Shown here one piece after another: positions 10,502 through 21,783 of a stretch of 64,000 bases of DNA. The notes below the pieces were generated by a model. It ran no database searches. It had not been told where the DNA came from and saw only the letters and a list, made by a program, of their open reading frames with translations. The DNA is from Ceratothoa steindachneri (Eukaryota; Arthropoda; Malacostraca; Isopoda; Cymothoidae): positions 153,388,306 through 153,452,305 of the forward strand of contig OZ018326.1 of the NCBI GenBank assembly GCA_963969495.1, in the 5' to 3' direction. Position 1 is the stretch's first letter. Each line of letters starts with the position of its first letter. Position numbers and translations under genes: made by a program.

Positions 10502-10560
10502 AAGATTGGGAGAAATGAACATTTTAAGCTCATGCGTTGTCATCTGTTACGCCCTCCCAA
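10502..10560 (+). pseudogene. partial duplicate of phosphatase exon 3 within the next intron
   Basis: About 55 bases repeat the middle of exon 3 (10237-10290): GGGAGAAATGAACATTTTAAGC followed by TCATGCGTTGTCATCTGTTACGCCC, against GGAGAAATTAACATTTTAAGC and TCATGCGTTGACATATGTTACGCCC in the exon. Only a few bases differ and the surrounding sequence does not match, so a short piece of coding exon has been copied about 265 bp downstream. It lacks splice sites of its own. Confidence 0.85.
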
Positions 10561-10642
10561 AGTGCAAGGTCACTCGATGTAGTTATTACTTATGAGATTA
10601 TTATATACACATTTAGTCACCTTCTATGATATGCAGCTGACA

Positions 10643-10670
10643 CGACTTTCACCGCCTGTCGTGAAAGTCG
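10643..10670. other. perfect 10-bp hairpin
   Basis: CGACTTTCAC (10643-10652) and its exact reverse complement GTGAAAGTCG (10661-10670) are separated by an 8-base loop. It lies in the last phosphatase intron just before repeat-derived DNA. Function unknown; it may mark an element end. Confidence 0.7.
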
Positions 10671-10949
10671 ACTAAGTCAGGATAAAGGGTGCTAGTATAG
10701 GAAGCCACTCGCCACCAAATTCCTTTTCCAGCAAACAGTACTAAATGATGGTAATGGGTAGGGTTGTCGCAGGCCCTCTCCAGCCAATTCTAGCAATTCG
10801 CATCGGGATAGATGCATGGAATGCGAGGAGTATATGTTATGAGGGTGAGAAATAGTGAATTTGTTGAAAAGAATCAAGTTGCTTGCTCTATGTGAGTCGA
10901 ACTTTCAAGAAAATGAATATGTATAGAATAGAATACAATATAGTGTAAT

Positions 10950-12415
10950 TCGTGATGGTAGGGGTAAAGAGCAGTTGGCTGTGAAATTGAGTTAAATATA
11001 GCATGAATCCTTGCGTGATCTCGAAAAATCGGTTGGATGTCATTAGGATGGGTATCAGTTGATCGTTGTAGGAAATATGAACGGATGAATAAATGACGAT
11101 GTGTGATGGAATAACTGTATCTTTTGATGGGCATAGAGAGGGTGGAGGCTTCTCTACTGAGATAAAGTATGTAGCAAACAAGACTCAGTATAAAGATGTA
11201 TGTAACTAGAGTGGAGAGTTGGCAAAGAAGAAAGGGTGAATGTTAGATTATGATTGATCAAATCCTGGTAAGTATGAGACTGTGTATGGTTGGATTAGTT
11301 GGGTGTGCGGAAGTTGAGACAGAAGGGAAAGTCAAAAGTAACAGGCTGTTGAATCAGCGAGAGCCCTTGAAGGTAAGAGTAAGTATGACAGTTTGTAGGA
11401 CGAAGGCTTTTTGTGGGTGTGATAGTACTGAGAAGTGTAAAGAGGAACGCTGGAAAGACGATGTGAAACGTGCAATATAGTGATAATTCCCTTTCCTTAT
11501 CCATTTGCATGTTTGACTGGCATAAACATAAAAAGAATTATCCTTTTTGAGGATGATAATGGGAGAAGCTAACTAAAGTGAGGAACTAATGGCAATACGT
11601 ATATATGATGGGAGTAAAGTTGTAAATTAGGTTTTGACTGAATGTTTGTTCTGAGGTGTTTCAGAGAGTTGTATAAGTTTGGTATTGGAAGTATCGCGAA
11701 CGTGTGTATATATATTAACTTTGTGGGTATAAACCGGATTGCTGTATCAAGGTATGGTAGAGATAAATAATCATGCCAGAGGTTGGTAGTGCTGTGAAGT
11801 CTAAAAATGGGAAGGCAGATGGACTAGATGATGCGAAAATGAAGTTCATGATGCTCGATGAGCTTCGCCGGCCGGACGGGGTTCACCCATAGATTCCCAC
11901 TCAACAGAATACTTACCTCTGTTGAATGCTGCAGGCAAGGTGCATGTGAAAGTTCTGATTGGGCATATAAGAAGAATAAGAGTAAATTGATTGGGGATGA
12001 GCTGGTTGGTGTTATGTGGCTCAAGTATTTTCATTAGGAACTATCTGAAAAAGGCAAGGGATGAGAAACCTTAAGATCATGTAGATCGGAAGGCATTATG
12101 GCAGGCCCTAAGAATGTATAAGGTGAGCGGTGAACTATTGGGTAGTGTGAAGAGTATGTTGAAAGTAAGGTTTGTTGTCTGATGAAAGATGGCTGGAGTG
12201 AGTGGTTTGACATGTGTGGGGTTGAGCTAAGACAAGGTTGTGTAAAGTCACCATGGCTGTTTTATATCTATGAATAGAGAAGTGCGAGTGGGAATGAGAG
12301 ATTGGTTCTATCTTTATCAGCATATGCTGATGGGCTTGTCTTAGTGGCTAAGAGAGAGAGAGATTTGGAAATTTTGATTAAGCCTTTGACAGGGTATGTG
12401 CCAGGAAACCTCCAA
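10950..12415 (+). mobile_element. heavily decayed LINE of a different type (endonuclease and RT remnants)
   Basis: From about 12090 the + strand reads, with stops and shifts, ALRMYKVSGELLGSVKSML, then DGWSEWFDMCGVELRQGCVKSPWLF (RT motif B with G-V-x-Q-G-C), then SAYADGLVLVAKRERDLEIL, the YADD box with its second Asp changed to Gly. This pattern belongs to LINEs common in marine invertebrates, distinct from families 1-3 here. The left part (10950-11780) is weaker and assigned mainly by context; a piece near 11230-11300 may be endonuclease. It lies in the last phosphatase intron, sense orientation. Confidence 0.62.
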
Positions 12416-12474
12416 TTTCTCAAAGGTAATAGCGGACTGCATAAAATAGCGAAACATTCTAGAAAAAAAAAACA

Positions 12475-13970
12475 GGACCCCCTCACAACAAGAAACATGA
12501 CACATCCAATTACTCAACACCCACATCACAAACCTAAATTGGAACCAGTATGTCAACACAATAGACCACAAAACAAACTCAACCCCACTCCCGAGAACTA
12601 AAGAAAATCCACGCCTCACGTACTACTCTAGCCACCACGCATGATTAGTTAGTTACCAGAAACAACCAAATTGCAACACCTAGACAAAACTGTAGCAGTC
12701 TGACGAAACACTACTTAAAAACATTAGCTTCCTTCCAACGCACAGACAGAACAGATAAATCCACAAAAAAATCAAGAGCACACAAATCCAAAGACCAAGC
12801 AACCACCTTTTCCACAGAAAGCCTCCAATAAACCATTAAATCACTCAAAAACTCTAAAGCCACTGGTCCAGACAACATATCTAACATCCATCTCAAGCAC
12901 CTAGGCAACATAGCAATCGTACCCATCACAGAAGTTTTTAACCACTCCTGGTTCACTAACACATCCCCCTAAATCTAGAAACTAGCCTTCATCATATCCA
13001 TACTCAAAAAGAGAGAAACTCCCGGCACAACACAACCCCTACTGCCCAATCTCACTTCTATGCACACAATCGAAAAACTAATCCACCGAAGAATCAACCC
13101 AAATATACCTCTTGTCTCAGACAGCAAATTCAGGCAAGCACGCTCAACCACGACCCCCATCACGTACAATCCTTGCTGCAATAGACATAAACTTTTTCTT
13201 TGACACAAATTCCTGAACACCAACTTCAACAACAATGGCAAAACGTGACTAATAAAGTTCATCTTTGGCAGACAGAGCAGTCATACACCCGACCACTCTA
13301 GAATGGCGGCCAAAAAGAAACCATTCTCTCACCCCTGCTATTTAACATATTCAATCGTTACATCCCACAACCACAAGCCCTATTAATCAACATCTACACC
13401 TATGCAGAGGACATCTAACTCACAGCACAACACCCCTTAATCAAGACAGCAAGCAGGACACTAGAACACTGGCTCAAACAAAACTGCATGACTGCCTCAG
13501 CCAGCAAATCAACAATAACAGTTTTCATACCTAACTACTACAAATCGAACAAACACCCCAAAATCAGAGTAAACGGACAACACCCGCCACTAAACAAAAA
13601 AATCCACCCTCTTCAGACTCACACTAGACGCATACATGACATTCAAAACCCACATAACAGCATTACAAACAAGGCCACAAAGAAAATCATCGCCCTCAAA
13701 GCACTAGCAAACATTACATTTGGACAACGAGAAAAGCCGCTCACCACTCTATACAAGCAATTCAGCTGCACCGCCCTCAACTAGCCAGCACCAGCATGGT
13801 ACCCAACCACAGCCAAATATCACTTGAACAAAGTCCAAACCACCACAGAAGACTGACTAATACCCACCACAACCACCACCCAGACACAATAAAGAAGCTC
13901 CACCACGCTACTTCTAACGCCTCTACAATAACCATCCTCCCTCACCACCAAACCCTAACTTAATCAAACA
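12475..13970 (+). mobile_element. LINE family 3, long decayed fragment (jockey-like RT)
   Basis: The + strand is extremely C- and A-rich and G-poor. Read in mixed frames it gives SLKNSKATGPDNISNIHLKH (the RT fingers motif K-A-x-G-P-D), IWKLAFIISILKK, RHK-type motif A remnants, and a thumb with LDAYMTFKTHITALQTR and ALANITFGQREKPLTTLYKQF. The longest open piece is 13488-13784. Related but shorter fragments occur at 51740-52430 and 55030-55670. The RT order is preserved, but the frame has many stops. Confidence 0.72.
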
Positions 13971-14927
13971 CATCCACACTACCTTCGCCCAAACAACATT
14001 CTAAACGAGCCCACCCCCACCCTTCTAATAAACCAATTAGAGAACAATCAATAGAAGACAGAGTGATCCTATCGCACAACTCAGTCCTACTCTTAGACTG
14101 CCCCGTGAACCCACCCAGGGAGGGTGGTGTTCTTCCTAAGGACCGCCCACCTGGCAGAAGAGAGGTGGGTGGGGGTAAGTAATTGCTCCACAGCTGAATG
14201 TGGAGGGGTGTGCTTAGGACCTTGTACCCAAGGGTGTTTCCTGATGGACGAGATAATAAAGTGGGTGGGTAAGAACTGCTAGTTTCAGTGTATTTGCTGC
14301 GCGCAGACCACACTTGTGATTTCTTGTAAAAGTGTATGTGTTGGGAGAGTGGGGAGTAAGTCTTCGAATCAAATTTGAACTGACAAAAGGACAAATAAAT
14401 GTTATTGTATATGATAGGTAGGTTTACATGGAACGGGTTTGTAAGTGGGCTCTCATTGAAATAACTTGAGTGGATAAGATGATAGAGTACATGGTCCACC
14501 ACCACCCGGACGTCTCTACGAAGTGCCATTGATGCTGAAAAATGGAAGGATCATTTTTGTCTGATAAGAGTATAAAGGTGTCTGATGAGGAAGGTACTTT
14601 TGTGGCGTTGGAGAACAAATGGTGGTCAGGATAATGCCATAACAAGTCCAGTTCACTTATGTGAAGACCCATGAATCTACAGCTAGATCCTTTGCCTTGT
14701 TGATGAAACCTAAATTAGTCGTGTTCACTCAGTTGGAAAGAAATAAGAGAAAAACGATAACAAACATACAGAGTACTGTAGTAAAGACGAACATTGATAA
14801 TGGCAAGGAATGTTTTAACAAACGTTGACGATTGAATGGAAAAACCCTTTTTATAAACTTAGAGTAATAATTCTTGTAGCTCAACCCCTTTGGCACTTGC
14901 AATTCTTAACAATCTTTTTCATTACAG
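13971..14927 (+). other. end of last phosphatase intron
   Basis: I see no recognisable gene here. A G-rich block (14100-14320) and an AT-rich block (14320-14900) lead to the acceptor of the last exon. Two overlapping minus-strand frames (13960-14529, 14424-14672) have no family resemblance that I can recognise and are probably chance. Confidence 0.4.
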
Positions 14928-15008
14928 GAACAATTTTCGCTATTATATTCCTATATAGCAAAATTTAAAAAACGAGGCGAGACCATTAGGAAAACCAACA
15001 AAAAATGA
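14928..15008 (+). CDS. receptor-type protein tyrosine phosphatase, terminal exon with stop
   Basis: After a good acceptor (TTTTTCATTACAG) the frame, in phase 0 with exon 3, reads EQFSLLYSYIAKFKK and ends in a basic tail and TGA at 15006-15008. The start corresponds to the conserved E-Q-Y-x-F-x-Y motif that closes PTP domains, so a short lysine-rich C-terminus follows the D2 domain directly. This exon fixes the 3' end of the coding region. The frame continuity across four exons and 10.6 kb is the strongest evidence that the gene is real. Confidence 0.8.
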   Translation, partial: EQFSLLYSYIAKFKKRGETIRKTNKK

Positions 15009-16406
15009 ACAATGACAAATGATGACCTCTGATGGCACTTGAGATGTCAGCCCAAAACCTTAAGTACATTACGATGTTAAGACTGGCTTGGATAAGCAAT
15101 CAAGACACTCATAACCAGAAGATAAAAAAGTAGACTCAGGTTCTAGTACAGAAAATACAGCTATTGATGTCCTCCAAAGGCTAAAAACTTAAACAAGATT
15201 TTTGGAGCAATTTTCTGAACAGTCGAATCCTTCAGTATATTGTCAGAGCCTTATTGACCTTATTAAGTTTTCTTAACTCTATTTTTTTATATCATAACCT
15301 TGTGTAAATATCTGAAGTTTGAGATTTATTTAAAATCTGAATAATGGTTATTTTCCTGTACGTAGCCCTCTTGACCGATCTTTTATACAAATTTTAAACA
15401 TTTTAAATTTACCAATGATGCATCTTCACATTACTTTTGGAAGGAACGATCACAGACCTATCGACCCAATATCTGGTTTTACCTGAGGTCTAATACCCCG
15501 ACTCGTTTGTAGGTTTTGCCTTGGATGCGATAGTATTTGAATGTGTGTCTGATTTCCGGTAGCAGCGCGTGCAGACCAATGTGTTGGTCAGGTGTTTAGC
15601 TTTCTTTGGGTGGAGATCCCATCGAGGCCTTGACAGGACAAGTCAGGTGTGTCGTCGGGGGATGTTTTTTCCAGGTCTATATCTACTGGTTGGACCCATA
15701 ATTTTGATGACTTGTTACGGTGTGTAAGAGGATTGTTTGTACAAGATGGTAGGATTTCTTGGGGTCCTGCGAACCTCGCAAGTATTTGCGAGGTTCTAGG
15801 CAGTAGTGTTGGTCGGTTTGTGGAGGGGAGGGGGACAAGTGGAAAATAATATGGTAGTGTTGGCGGGTCATTGCCTCTCACGCAATGATTTAGTCGTGTA
15901 TTCATAATATATTTGAATAGGCTACGGCCTCCCCCATTGGAAACACCGTTTTCGGCTAGTGGGAATTAAGCCACATCAACTATGCGGTGGTTGCCTTATG
16001 ATATAGCGCCCCGTAGTTTGGATCCCACGGTATACTGCAGGTCCCAATACGAAAGAACTCAAAATAATTCGGTAGTTAAAAATAAACGTATTTGTTTATT
16101 TTGACAATGATAAAGGATTCGGTACAGAAAGCTTGAGGATTTGAACTGTAAGATTTCCTTTGAAAAAATCGCGTCTAATTTTTTTTATTTTTTTTTTTTT
16201 ACAAAATTAACTTTTTATTTGCTCTTTGATTTTCATTCAGAATCAGAATTATCTTATGCTAAAAATTTATTACATAAAATAAGTTATAGTTCATCTATAT
16301 AATGTTTCTTACCCCCAAAAGATTAAGAATGAGTTGCTGAGCTTAAAGGATCCTTCATCGAAACCAATAAATAAAGTAAATTGTGTTTTATAATTAATTA
16401 ACTTTG
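15009..16406 (+). other. 3' flank of the phosphatase gene, no gene seen
   Basis: Probably includes the 3' UTR. AATAAA-type signals occur (for example near 16081), but none can be assigned. Two opposed frames cover 15588-15905, neither with a recognisable product. A T-rich run lies at 16180-16200. Confidence 0.4.
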
Positions 16407-17179
16407 GCCCCACAAAGCTTTGTACCTTGTGTAGCCGGGAGGAGCTGCACATCTCCTCGGTCTGAGTGCAAACTAAAGAAGCCGTCACTGGGTTGACATT
16501 AACACTAATGGGCTCTGGGAAAGTTATTGGTCCGCTTTCTCCATGCCCCCTGTTAGCACTACTCCCGGTAAGGGGCACGGTTATGTGTTTCTCTGGCCGC
16601 CGTACAGACAGGACTCAGCGCCCCCATCCGGCCCCAGCTTAGCCTCTCTTCCTTTCTTCACTAACCCCTAATCTCTGTCTCCTATACCAACTCTCCCGGC
16701 ATCTTGACCCTGACCTTCCATTGTCCCTTTACAATCACCTTTTCTCTACCCCTTCTCCCGCCCATGGACCTCATCAATCACGACCCGAGGCTCATATAGA
16801 TCACGGATGTTAGACGTGTTGACCCTAACCGCTCAGAAGCCGATCACCGAGCTTCAGCCGTCATCCCGAACTGCCTACCACGCCACGTGTAAGATTTGGT
16901 CCGGATTTTCCTAAGGAATGACAGAGAAGGCGTATACCACCCAGCCCAGTGATAGCGGCCATTCAAAGGCGCCCAATAGTGCCGTTTCCTTGTTGGGGGG
17001 AGTGTTGGCCGTCTCCGACAGTCTTGATGGAGCCAGGAAAAGCAGGCCCCCTAACGTCCTGTATTCTCAGTCTACAGGTCAGCTCCCCTGCCCCCTCTCT
17101 TCCACGATGGTTACCGGTTTGCCTGCTATAGACAAGACAAAGGGTACCTTGATATCTAGGGTGGGTAGCTGAATGGAGG

Positions 17180-18900
17180 CCTGCTGATATGGAAATGGCC
17201 AAGGAGGTGACCCAGCCAGGGATGACAGGATCTTGCATGTGGTCGGAACGGGGCTCGGTGCCAAGCACCGAACCTGAGTCCGCCCCCTGTGCAACTTTCT
17301 CAGATAGATCCGGCCCCCTAAGATTCACAAGCAGAGGAGGGACCTCCTCCGCCTGCTGGTTCCCCTTTGACAACCAAGACCTCCATTTCAGAGAAGGATC
17401 TTGCTGAGGCATTTCCATCTGGCCTAAGCGCTCCTTCCGCTGGTGGAGAGAAGCGGGTTCATTCCCCACCCTCCTATCCTAAAAAGAAAAGAAAAAGAAA
17501 GACAGGGTTCCTCTCCCTCTATGGACGGAGGGGTACGCTGCCATTTCGGCACTCCCAAGGGGTTGGGGGGGAGGCAGACCAAAGTTACAAGCGAGGTGAG
17601 AGTAGCTTCGATTACGTCGGGGTCCATCACTAAAAGACTACTTGGCATTTTCGAGCTGGATGGCTTCAAACACTTTCTATGATTCGCTCCACTGATGGCA
17701 GAATGTTTGCCAAGGGCAAGATGTTCCATCAGAGGACAGCATTGGCTAGCCTGATTGTTATAGAGCCCAAGGGGAAGTTTCTCGGACTGGAACCCTCTGG
17801 CGAATGCGTTGGATCCCTCTGAGGCTGCGATGATTAAGTGTCCTTCGGACACTTTATGGCACACGAGTGAGTGGGACGACGCGCTCTACTCTGAACTTCC
17901 TGAAAGGAGTGGTTCACGCAAGAAAACTCTTGGACTCCATAAATGACATCACCTTAGAGCTGTCGACCAATGAGAGGTCAAGTTCGAACGTGTGATGAGA
18001 AAACAGGGAGGGACCTCGAGACCCACCCCTTCTCTCTTCGTCACTTTCGACTGTGACAAGCTACCTGAGTCGGTTGGTATCGCTATCGTGTGAAGGCGGA
18101 GGTGCCACTTTTGCCATTGCTTCAGCCACACGAATCGCTCCTGAATACGTGCAAAGTCAGGGTTAACCGAAATCTGTGTAACCTTATCCATAGCCGCACA
18201 TGGCAAAGTGTGTCAATTGCAGAGATCTGTACCCCGCTTCTTCGAAGCACTGGTGCGTATCCACTCTAGAAGGAAATCCTGGCCGTTCAGGACCAGAATC
18301 TTCTCTCATTTCGGTAGGATAAGGACTTGGTCATGGCGCGCCGTTTTTCTCCCTGCGACGTCTTATGCCTCAATGTTAAAGAAGATACCACTTGCTCCTG
18401 GCGCCTCCAGGCCTACGAACACGGTCGTTTTCGCACCCATTTGGAATCATTCTACGGGTTCTACCCACCCCGGCCGCTTCCCTGGTAGAGCTGGGAGCAC
18501 AAAGGGCTAACACCCAGCTCCGGCTAAAACTCGCGTGACCGTTTCCAGTAATGCCAAACGACCACGCGCCTCCACTGAGGGTTAGACTCACAGGAGGCAA
18601 CAACTCTGAAGTTGGTCGTGAGCCCATCTTCCGGGGTTCCTAAAGCTGTTCCCCGAAAGGAGGACAGCACTAAAGGAGCTTCGGCTCCTATGCCCACATG
18701 CAGTGGTAGGCTTAGTGATTAAAGACGGTGGATCCTTCAAAAGAGGGACCTGCCACTACGGTGAAGGGAGTAAAAGCCGCATGGAGAGTCTAACCTCCCC
18801 CGATAAGTCCTCGAAGGCGACAGCGCCTTGCCCGGCCAATGGCGCCCGGAGTTCTGCCTCCGGGAACCGTACGGCCATTCCCATAAGGGTCTTCTTTTCG
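17180..18900 (+). pseudogene. ORF1 (gag-like) remnant of LINE copy E
   Basis: The zinc-knuckle block is readable near 18200-18330 as MAKCVNCRDLYPASSKHW, equal to the CVNC...SSKQC block of copy G. Upstream, near 17440-17520, is a lysine-rich nuclear-localisation-like stretch (PKKKRKRK) shared in position with copy F. Downstream is the serine/proline-rich tail. Several frames are involved. Confidence 0.75.
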
Positions 18901-18929
18901 AAAAGGGACCTCGTATCTCCGAGTTAGGC

Positions 18930-19560
18930 CTGGAGGGCATATTCCTTCACTGGAATTGCCGCGGACTAAGGGACAACTGGGAGGAGCTAGGGAGGCTCGT
19001 CTCCCTCCTGGTTTTCCTTAGCTATCTTTTTACAAGAGACCATGCTGGGCGCGTGAAGGATTATAAAGGTTTTCGACCCCACCACAACAGGAGGCTGCGC
19101 CATTTACACCTGACATGATGTCTCCGTTCTTCTATTGGCTTTAAATACCTCCTTTTAGGCAGTAGCAGTGCAGCTGTACCTAGATAGGAGGTATACTGTT
19201 ATTCCTGCGTACATTCCACCTTCAGCCGACTTCGACGTGGGGAACTTCCGCCGCATCGTGGCACGGATGCTTTGGGCCTTTCTCTTGGTTTGGATTTCAA
19301 CGGTAGAACCCCCTCTGGGGAGACTACTCGATCAATCCGAGGGGTCAGCTCCTTGCTGACCTGATCGAAGAGTTGCTTATAGGTGTTCTAAATGTAGATG
19401 AGTTTCCGCATCACTGCCCGAGAACAGCTTCATTTTCCTGTCATGATCTATCCTTCTGCTCCCCGGATGCACAGCCTTAATTTGAGTGGGAGATAATGGA
19501 TGACCTCCATTATAGTGATCACTTTCCCATTCAAATGTCCTTTTCTCAATTGCTGCCGCC
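18930..19560 (+). pseudogene. endonuclease remnant of LINE copy E
   Basis: Starts with FLHWNCRGLRDNWEELGRLV, the N-terminal strand with the catalytic Asn of AP-type endonucleases. It continues with YTVIPAYIPPSADFD and a decayed GDLNGR block. The end near 19500 (HYSDHFPIQMSFS in a shifted frame) holds the S-D-H-F motif. Frame breaks at about 19110 and 19290. Confidence 0.82.
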
Positions 19561-20437
19561 TGAGAGCCCTCAACCCCACGGTGATCTTTGGCGCGGTCGC
19601 GGTGGTCTGCATTTCAGGAAATGACTGATTTATCTGTCCCAGTCGAGTTTAGGTCGGTGGATGAAGCCGTTGAGTTTGGCAACCCCGTCGCCCTTGGCCA
19701 AACTACTATTCTTAAAACATCTGGCCGTTTTGCTCGCCGACTTCTGTGGTGGTCAGCCGAGTGTGAGACCTCCCTCATATGGAAGAATCTGCCTACATGC
19801 GCTATAAGCACCGCCCGAATGATTTCACAATCGGTGAATTTCATCGAGCTAGGGCTAGATTTCTAGTATGTTTTGAACAAGCTTGCCGCTTCACCTAACG
19901 GCAAGGCAGAGGTGTGTAAGCGAGTCAAAAGGATTTGAGACAAAATCTCGCAGGATCTCCTTCCCGTTCTCCAGGAGAATCAGGCCACAATTTCCCACCC
20001 TGCGTCCGTGGTGGAGTCCTTCGCGAGGGCATTCTTCGCATTCTATACCCGGGATGATTATCAGCCAGCATTTAATGTGAGTCGTGATTTTGCGGAAGGC
20101 CGCCGACTGAACTTCACCCCCTACCCCTCCCTCGAGGAGGAAAACGATTCAACATGCTTATCGGACGATATCCCGTATGCTATGCTTCGACACCTGGGTG
20201 AGCGAGGTATGGCCTTTCTATTAGATTTGTTCAACATGATCTGGGTGTCTGGTGTCGCAGAATGACCCAACAATATGTATTTTTACTTCTACCCGAAATG
20301 TTGTACTCGGGACGAGTGCGTGCATATTGACTGGTGTGCTTGTTGACTTTTGGGCGGAGGCCGGCCTTCTCCCTATTATTTAAGCAGGGTTTGTTTTGTT
20401 TTTTACTTTTGTTTTATTTTTTTCCTTTAGGTTACAC

Positions 20438-20475
20438 GCTCCTGCGCCGGGGGGACCATCCCCCGACGCAGGAGC
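20438..20475 (+). other. long hairpin in the 3' UTR of LINE copy E
   Basis: GCTCCTGCGCCGGGGG (20438-20453) pairs with CCCCCGACGCAGGAGC (20460-20475) over about 15 pairs with one C/A mismatch, loop of six bases. The corresponding place in copies C, D and F also carries a CTCC...GGGG / CCCC...GGAG arrangement in various states of decay. Confidence 0.8.
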
Positions 20476-20532
20476 TTGCTTCCTTTCTCCCTTTTGGGGG
20501 TGTCTTTCGTCTCTTTAATTTTATTTTAAAGT

Positions 20533-20588
20533 AGCCTAGAACTAGGCCAGTTTTAATACGGCGACTAATGCCCAAGTAGGCAGTCGCC
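20533..20588 (+). other. terminal hairpins of LINE family 1 (copy E)
   Basis: GCCTAGAACTAGGC (20535-20548) is a palindrome, and GGCGAC (20560-20565) pairs with GTCGCC (20583-20588), reinforced by inner TGCC/GGCA. The same GGCGAC...GCAGTCGCCAGAT end is present in copies A, C, D and F and in a relic at 52.9 kb, directly in front of the A tail. By analogy with other LINEs this is a likely RT recognition site (inference). Confidence 0.7.
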
Positions 20589-20620
20589 AGATGAGCTCTT
20601 TAAAAAAAAAAAAAAAAAAA

Positions 20621-21329
20621 TCTACCTGATATGAGTGGGCGCTCATTTCGGGAGCAAGAATAAACTTTAATAAATTTACATAGAAAACACAATAATTATT
20701 TTGAAGGAAATAATGTCAATGGCTACACGCTGCTTACTATAATCGATCTAACAGAACGAAATGGGGGAAGCTCGACGCGAATGTCGGGAGGCTATATCGA
20801 GCCTCGGTACGTATGTACACCGGGATGAGGGACGTTTGATATTCAGACTGTTCCCGCGGCTCTTGCTCATCGTTGCCTCACCTCGTAGTTTCGATGTGGC
20901 ACATGACAGCAAGGAACTTTTATTCTCGACAACAACTCCATTCCCAAGATGTTACTTAAAAAAAAAGTAACATCTAACAACCACTGGATGGTTATTAAAA
21001 GTCTCAAATTTTCCCGACCTCAGGGGAGGGGACAAGGGGAGAATACTTGACTTTGGTCGAGTCGAGTTTTAGTGGTTCGGGCATATTTACGTACAAAGAG
21101 TATCCATGAACACAAGGAATAATTGAATTGGACACCAAGAAAGAACACGTGGGCTACAAGGACTAACGTTAGTTCAAACGGGGGTCGATCACCTAGAGTC
21201 AATAACGACCTAGAGCTACACAACAAATAACATACACAAAAGATTAAAAAACAAAAAAATACAATACAAAAAGTTACAAAAGGGAAATATAAAATACAGT
21301 GAATTAATTGATCTGAACCGTACAAAGGG
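20621..21329. other. unassigned, possibly retroelement-derived
   Basis: AT-rich flank of LINE copy E. The 21020-21325 part may belong to the Gypsy relic that follows on the - strand, as its 3' flank, but no protein motif supports this. Confidence 0.35.
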
Positions 21330-21690
21330 TTATCTATTCAGGCTATCTGCCACATAATTCTCGGATGCTTTTATAAAATTAATTTTAAATTTATACTCCT
21401 GGAGGTATAAACTCCAACGCATAAGGCGACCATTGTTGTTTTTTGACATTTCGCAAATATTCGAGTGGCTTGCGATCTCTCTCACAAGGCACTCTTTACC
21501 TAATAAATACATTCTAAATTTCTGGATTGCCCATATAATGGCTGCAGCCCTTTTCGATGACCGCATGATTTTTCTCGCGTGGGAGAAGCTTACGGCTCTC
21601 GTAGGCAACGGGGTAACTATCGACATCATAGTGGAGTAAGACGCAACCTAACCCTTCGTTACTGGCATCGGTTCTGATACCAAATGGGCT
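21330..21690 (-). pseudogene. Gypsy-type RNase H fragment
   Basis: The - strand reads IRTDASNEGLGCVLLH (first RNase H Asp) at about 21640-21690, then in another frame IIWAIQKFRMYLLGKE, then NNNGRLMRWSLYLQEYKFKI and ENYVADSLNR at the end (21330). This is the RNase H and tether of a Ty3/Gypsy pol, in the order expected after RT. The central Asp motif (usually T-D-H) is changed. No LTR or other pol part was found next to it. Confidence 0.85.
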
Positions 21691-21777
21691 CGATCCTCAC
21701 ACCGGTCTCCGCCTGGGAACTGGTTCCTTCCGCAAGTATCCCATTGAGAGCCGTTTTATGGATGCTAGGGAGATGCC
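21691..21777 (+). mobile_element. LINE family 1, small RT thumb fragment
   Basis: About 85 bases reading LDPHTGLRLGTGSFRKYPIE in the + strand, equal to the region between RT and RNase H of copies A and F (ILHTGLRLAIGAF; HHTGLRLATGAF). It is sandwiched between the Gypsy relic and a different repeat. Confidence 0.75.
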
Positions 21778-21783
21778 ACTTCC

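Larger units (their letters stand above)
16407..20620 (+). mobile_element. LINE family 1, copy E (5' UTR to 3' end, RT/RNase H deleted)
   Basis: It has the GC-rich 5' region (16407-17000), ORF1 (about 17000-18900), endonuclease (18930-19560), the linker and the first part of the RT (to about 20255, HLGERGMAFLLDLFNMIWV). It then jumps to the last bases of the C-terminal domain (about 20300, LYSGRVRAY/LLTFGRRPAF) and the 3' UTR, ending in a poly-A run (20602-20620). About 2.5 kb of RT and RNase H are missing. Stops and shifts are frequent. Confidence 0.85.

Noticed and set aside
13960..14529. A 189-codon minus-strand frame
   Set aside because: No recognisable domain, biased composition and location inside an intron of a + strand gene; probably chance.
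15588..15905. Opposed frames of 105 and 66 codons
   Set aside because: No motif, no splice context, and the two frames overlap completely; I could not support either as a gene.
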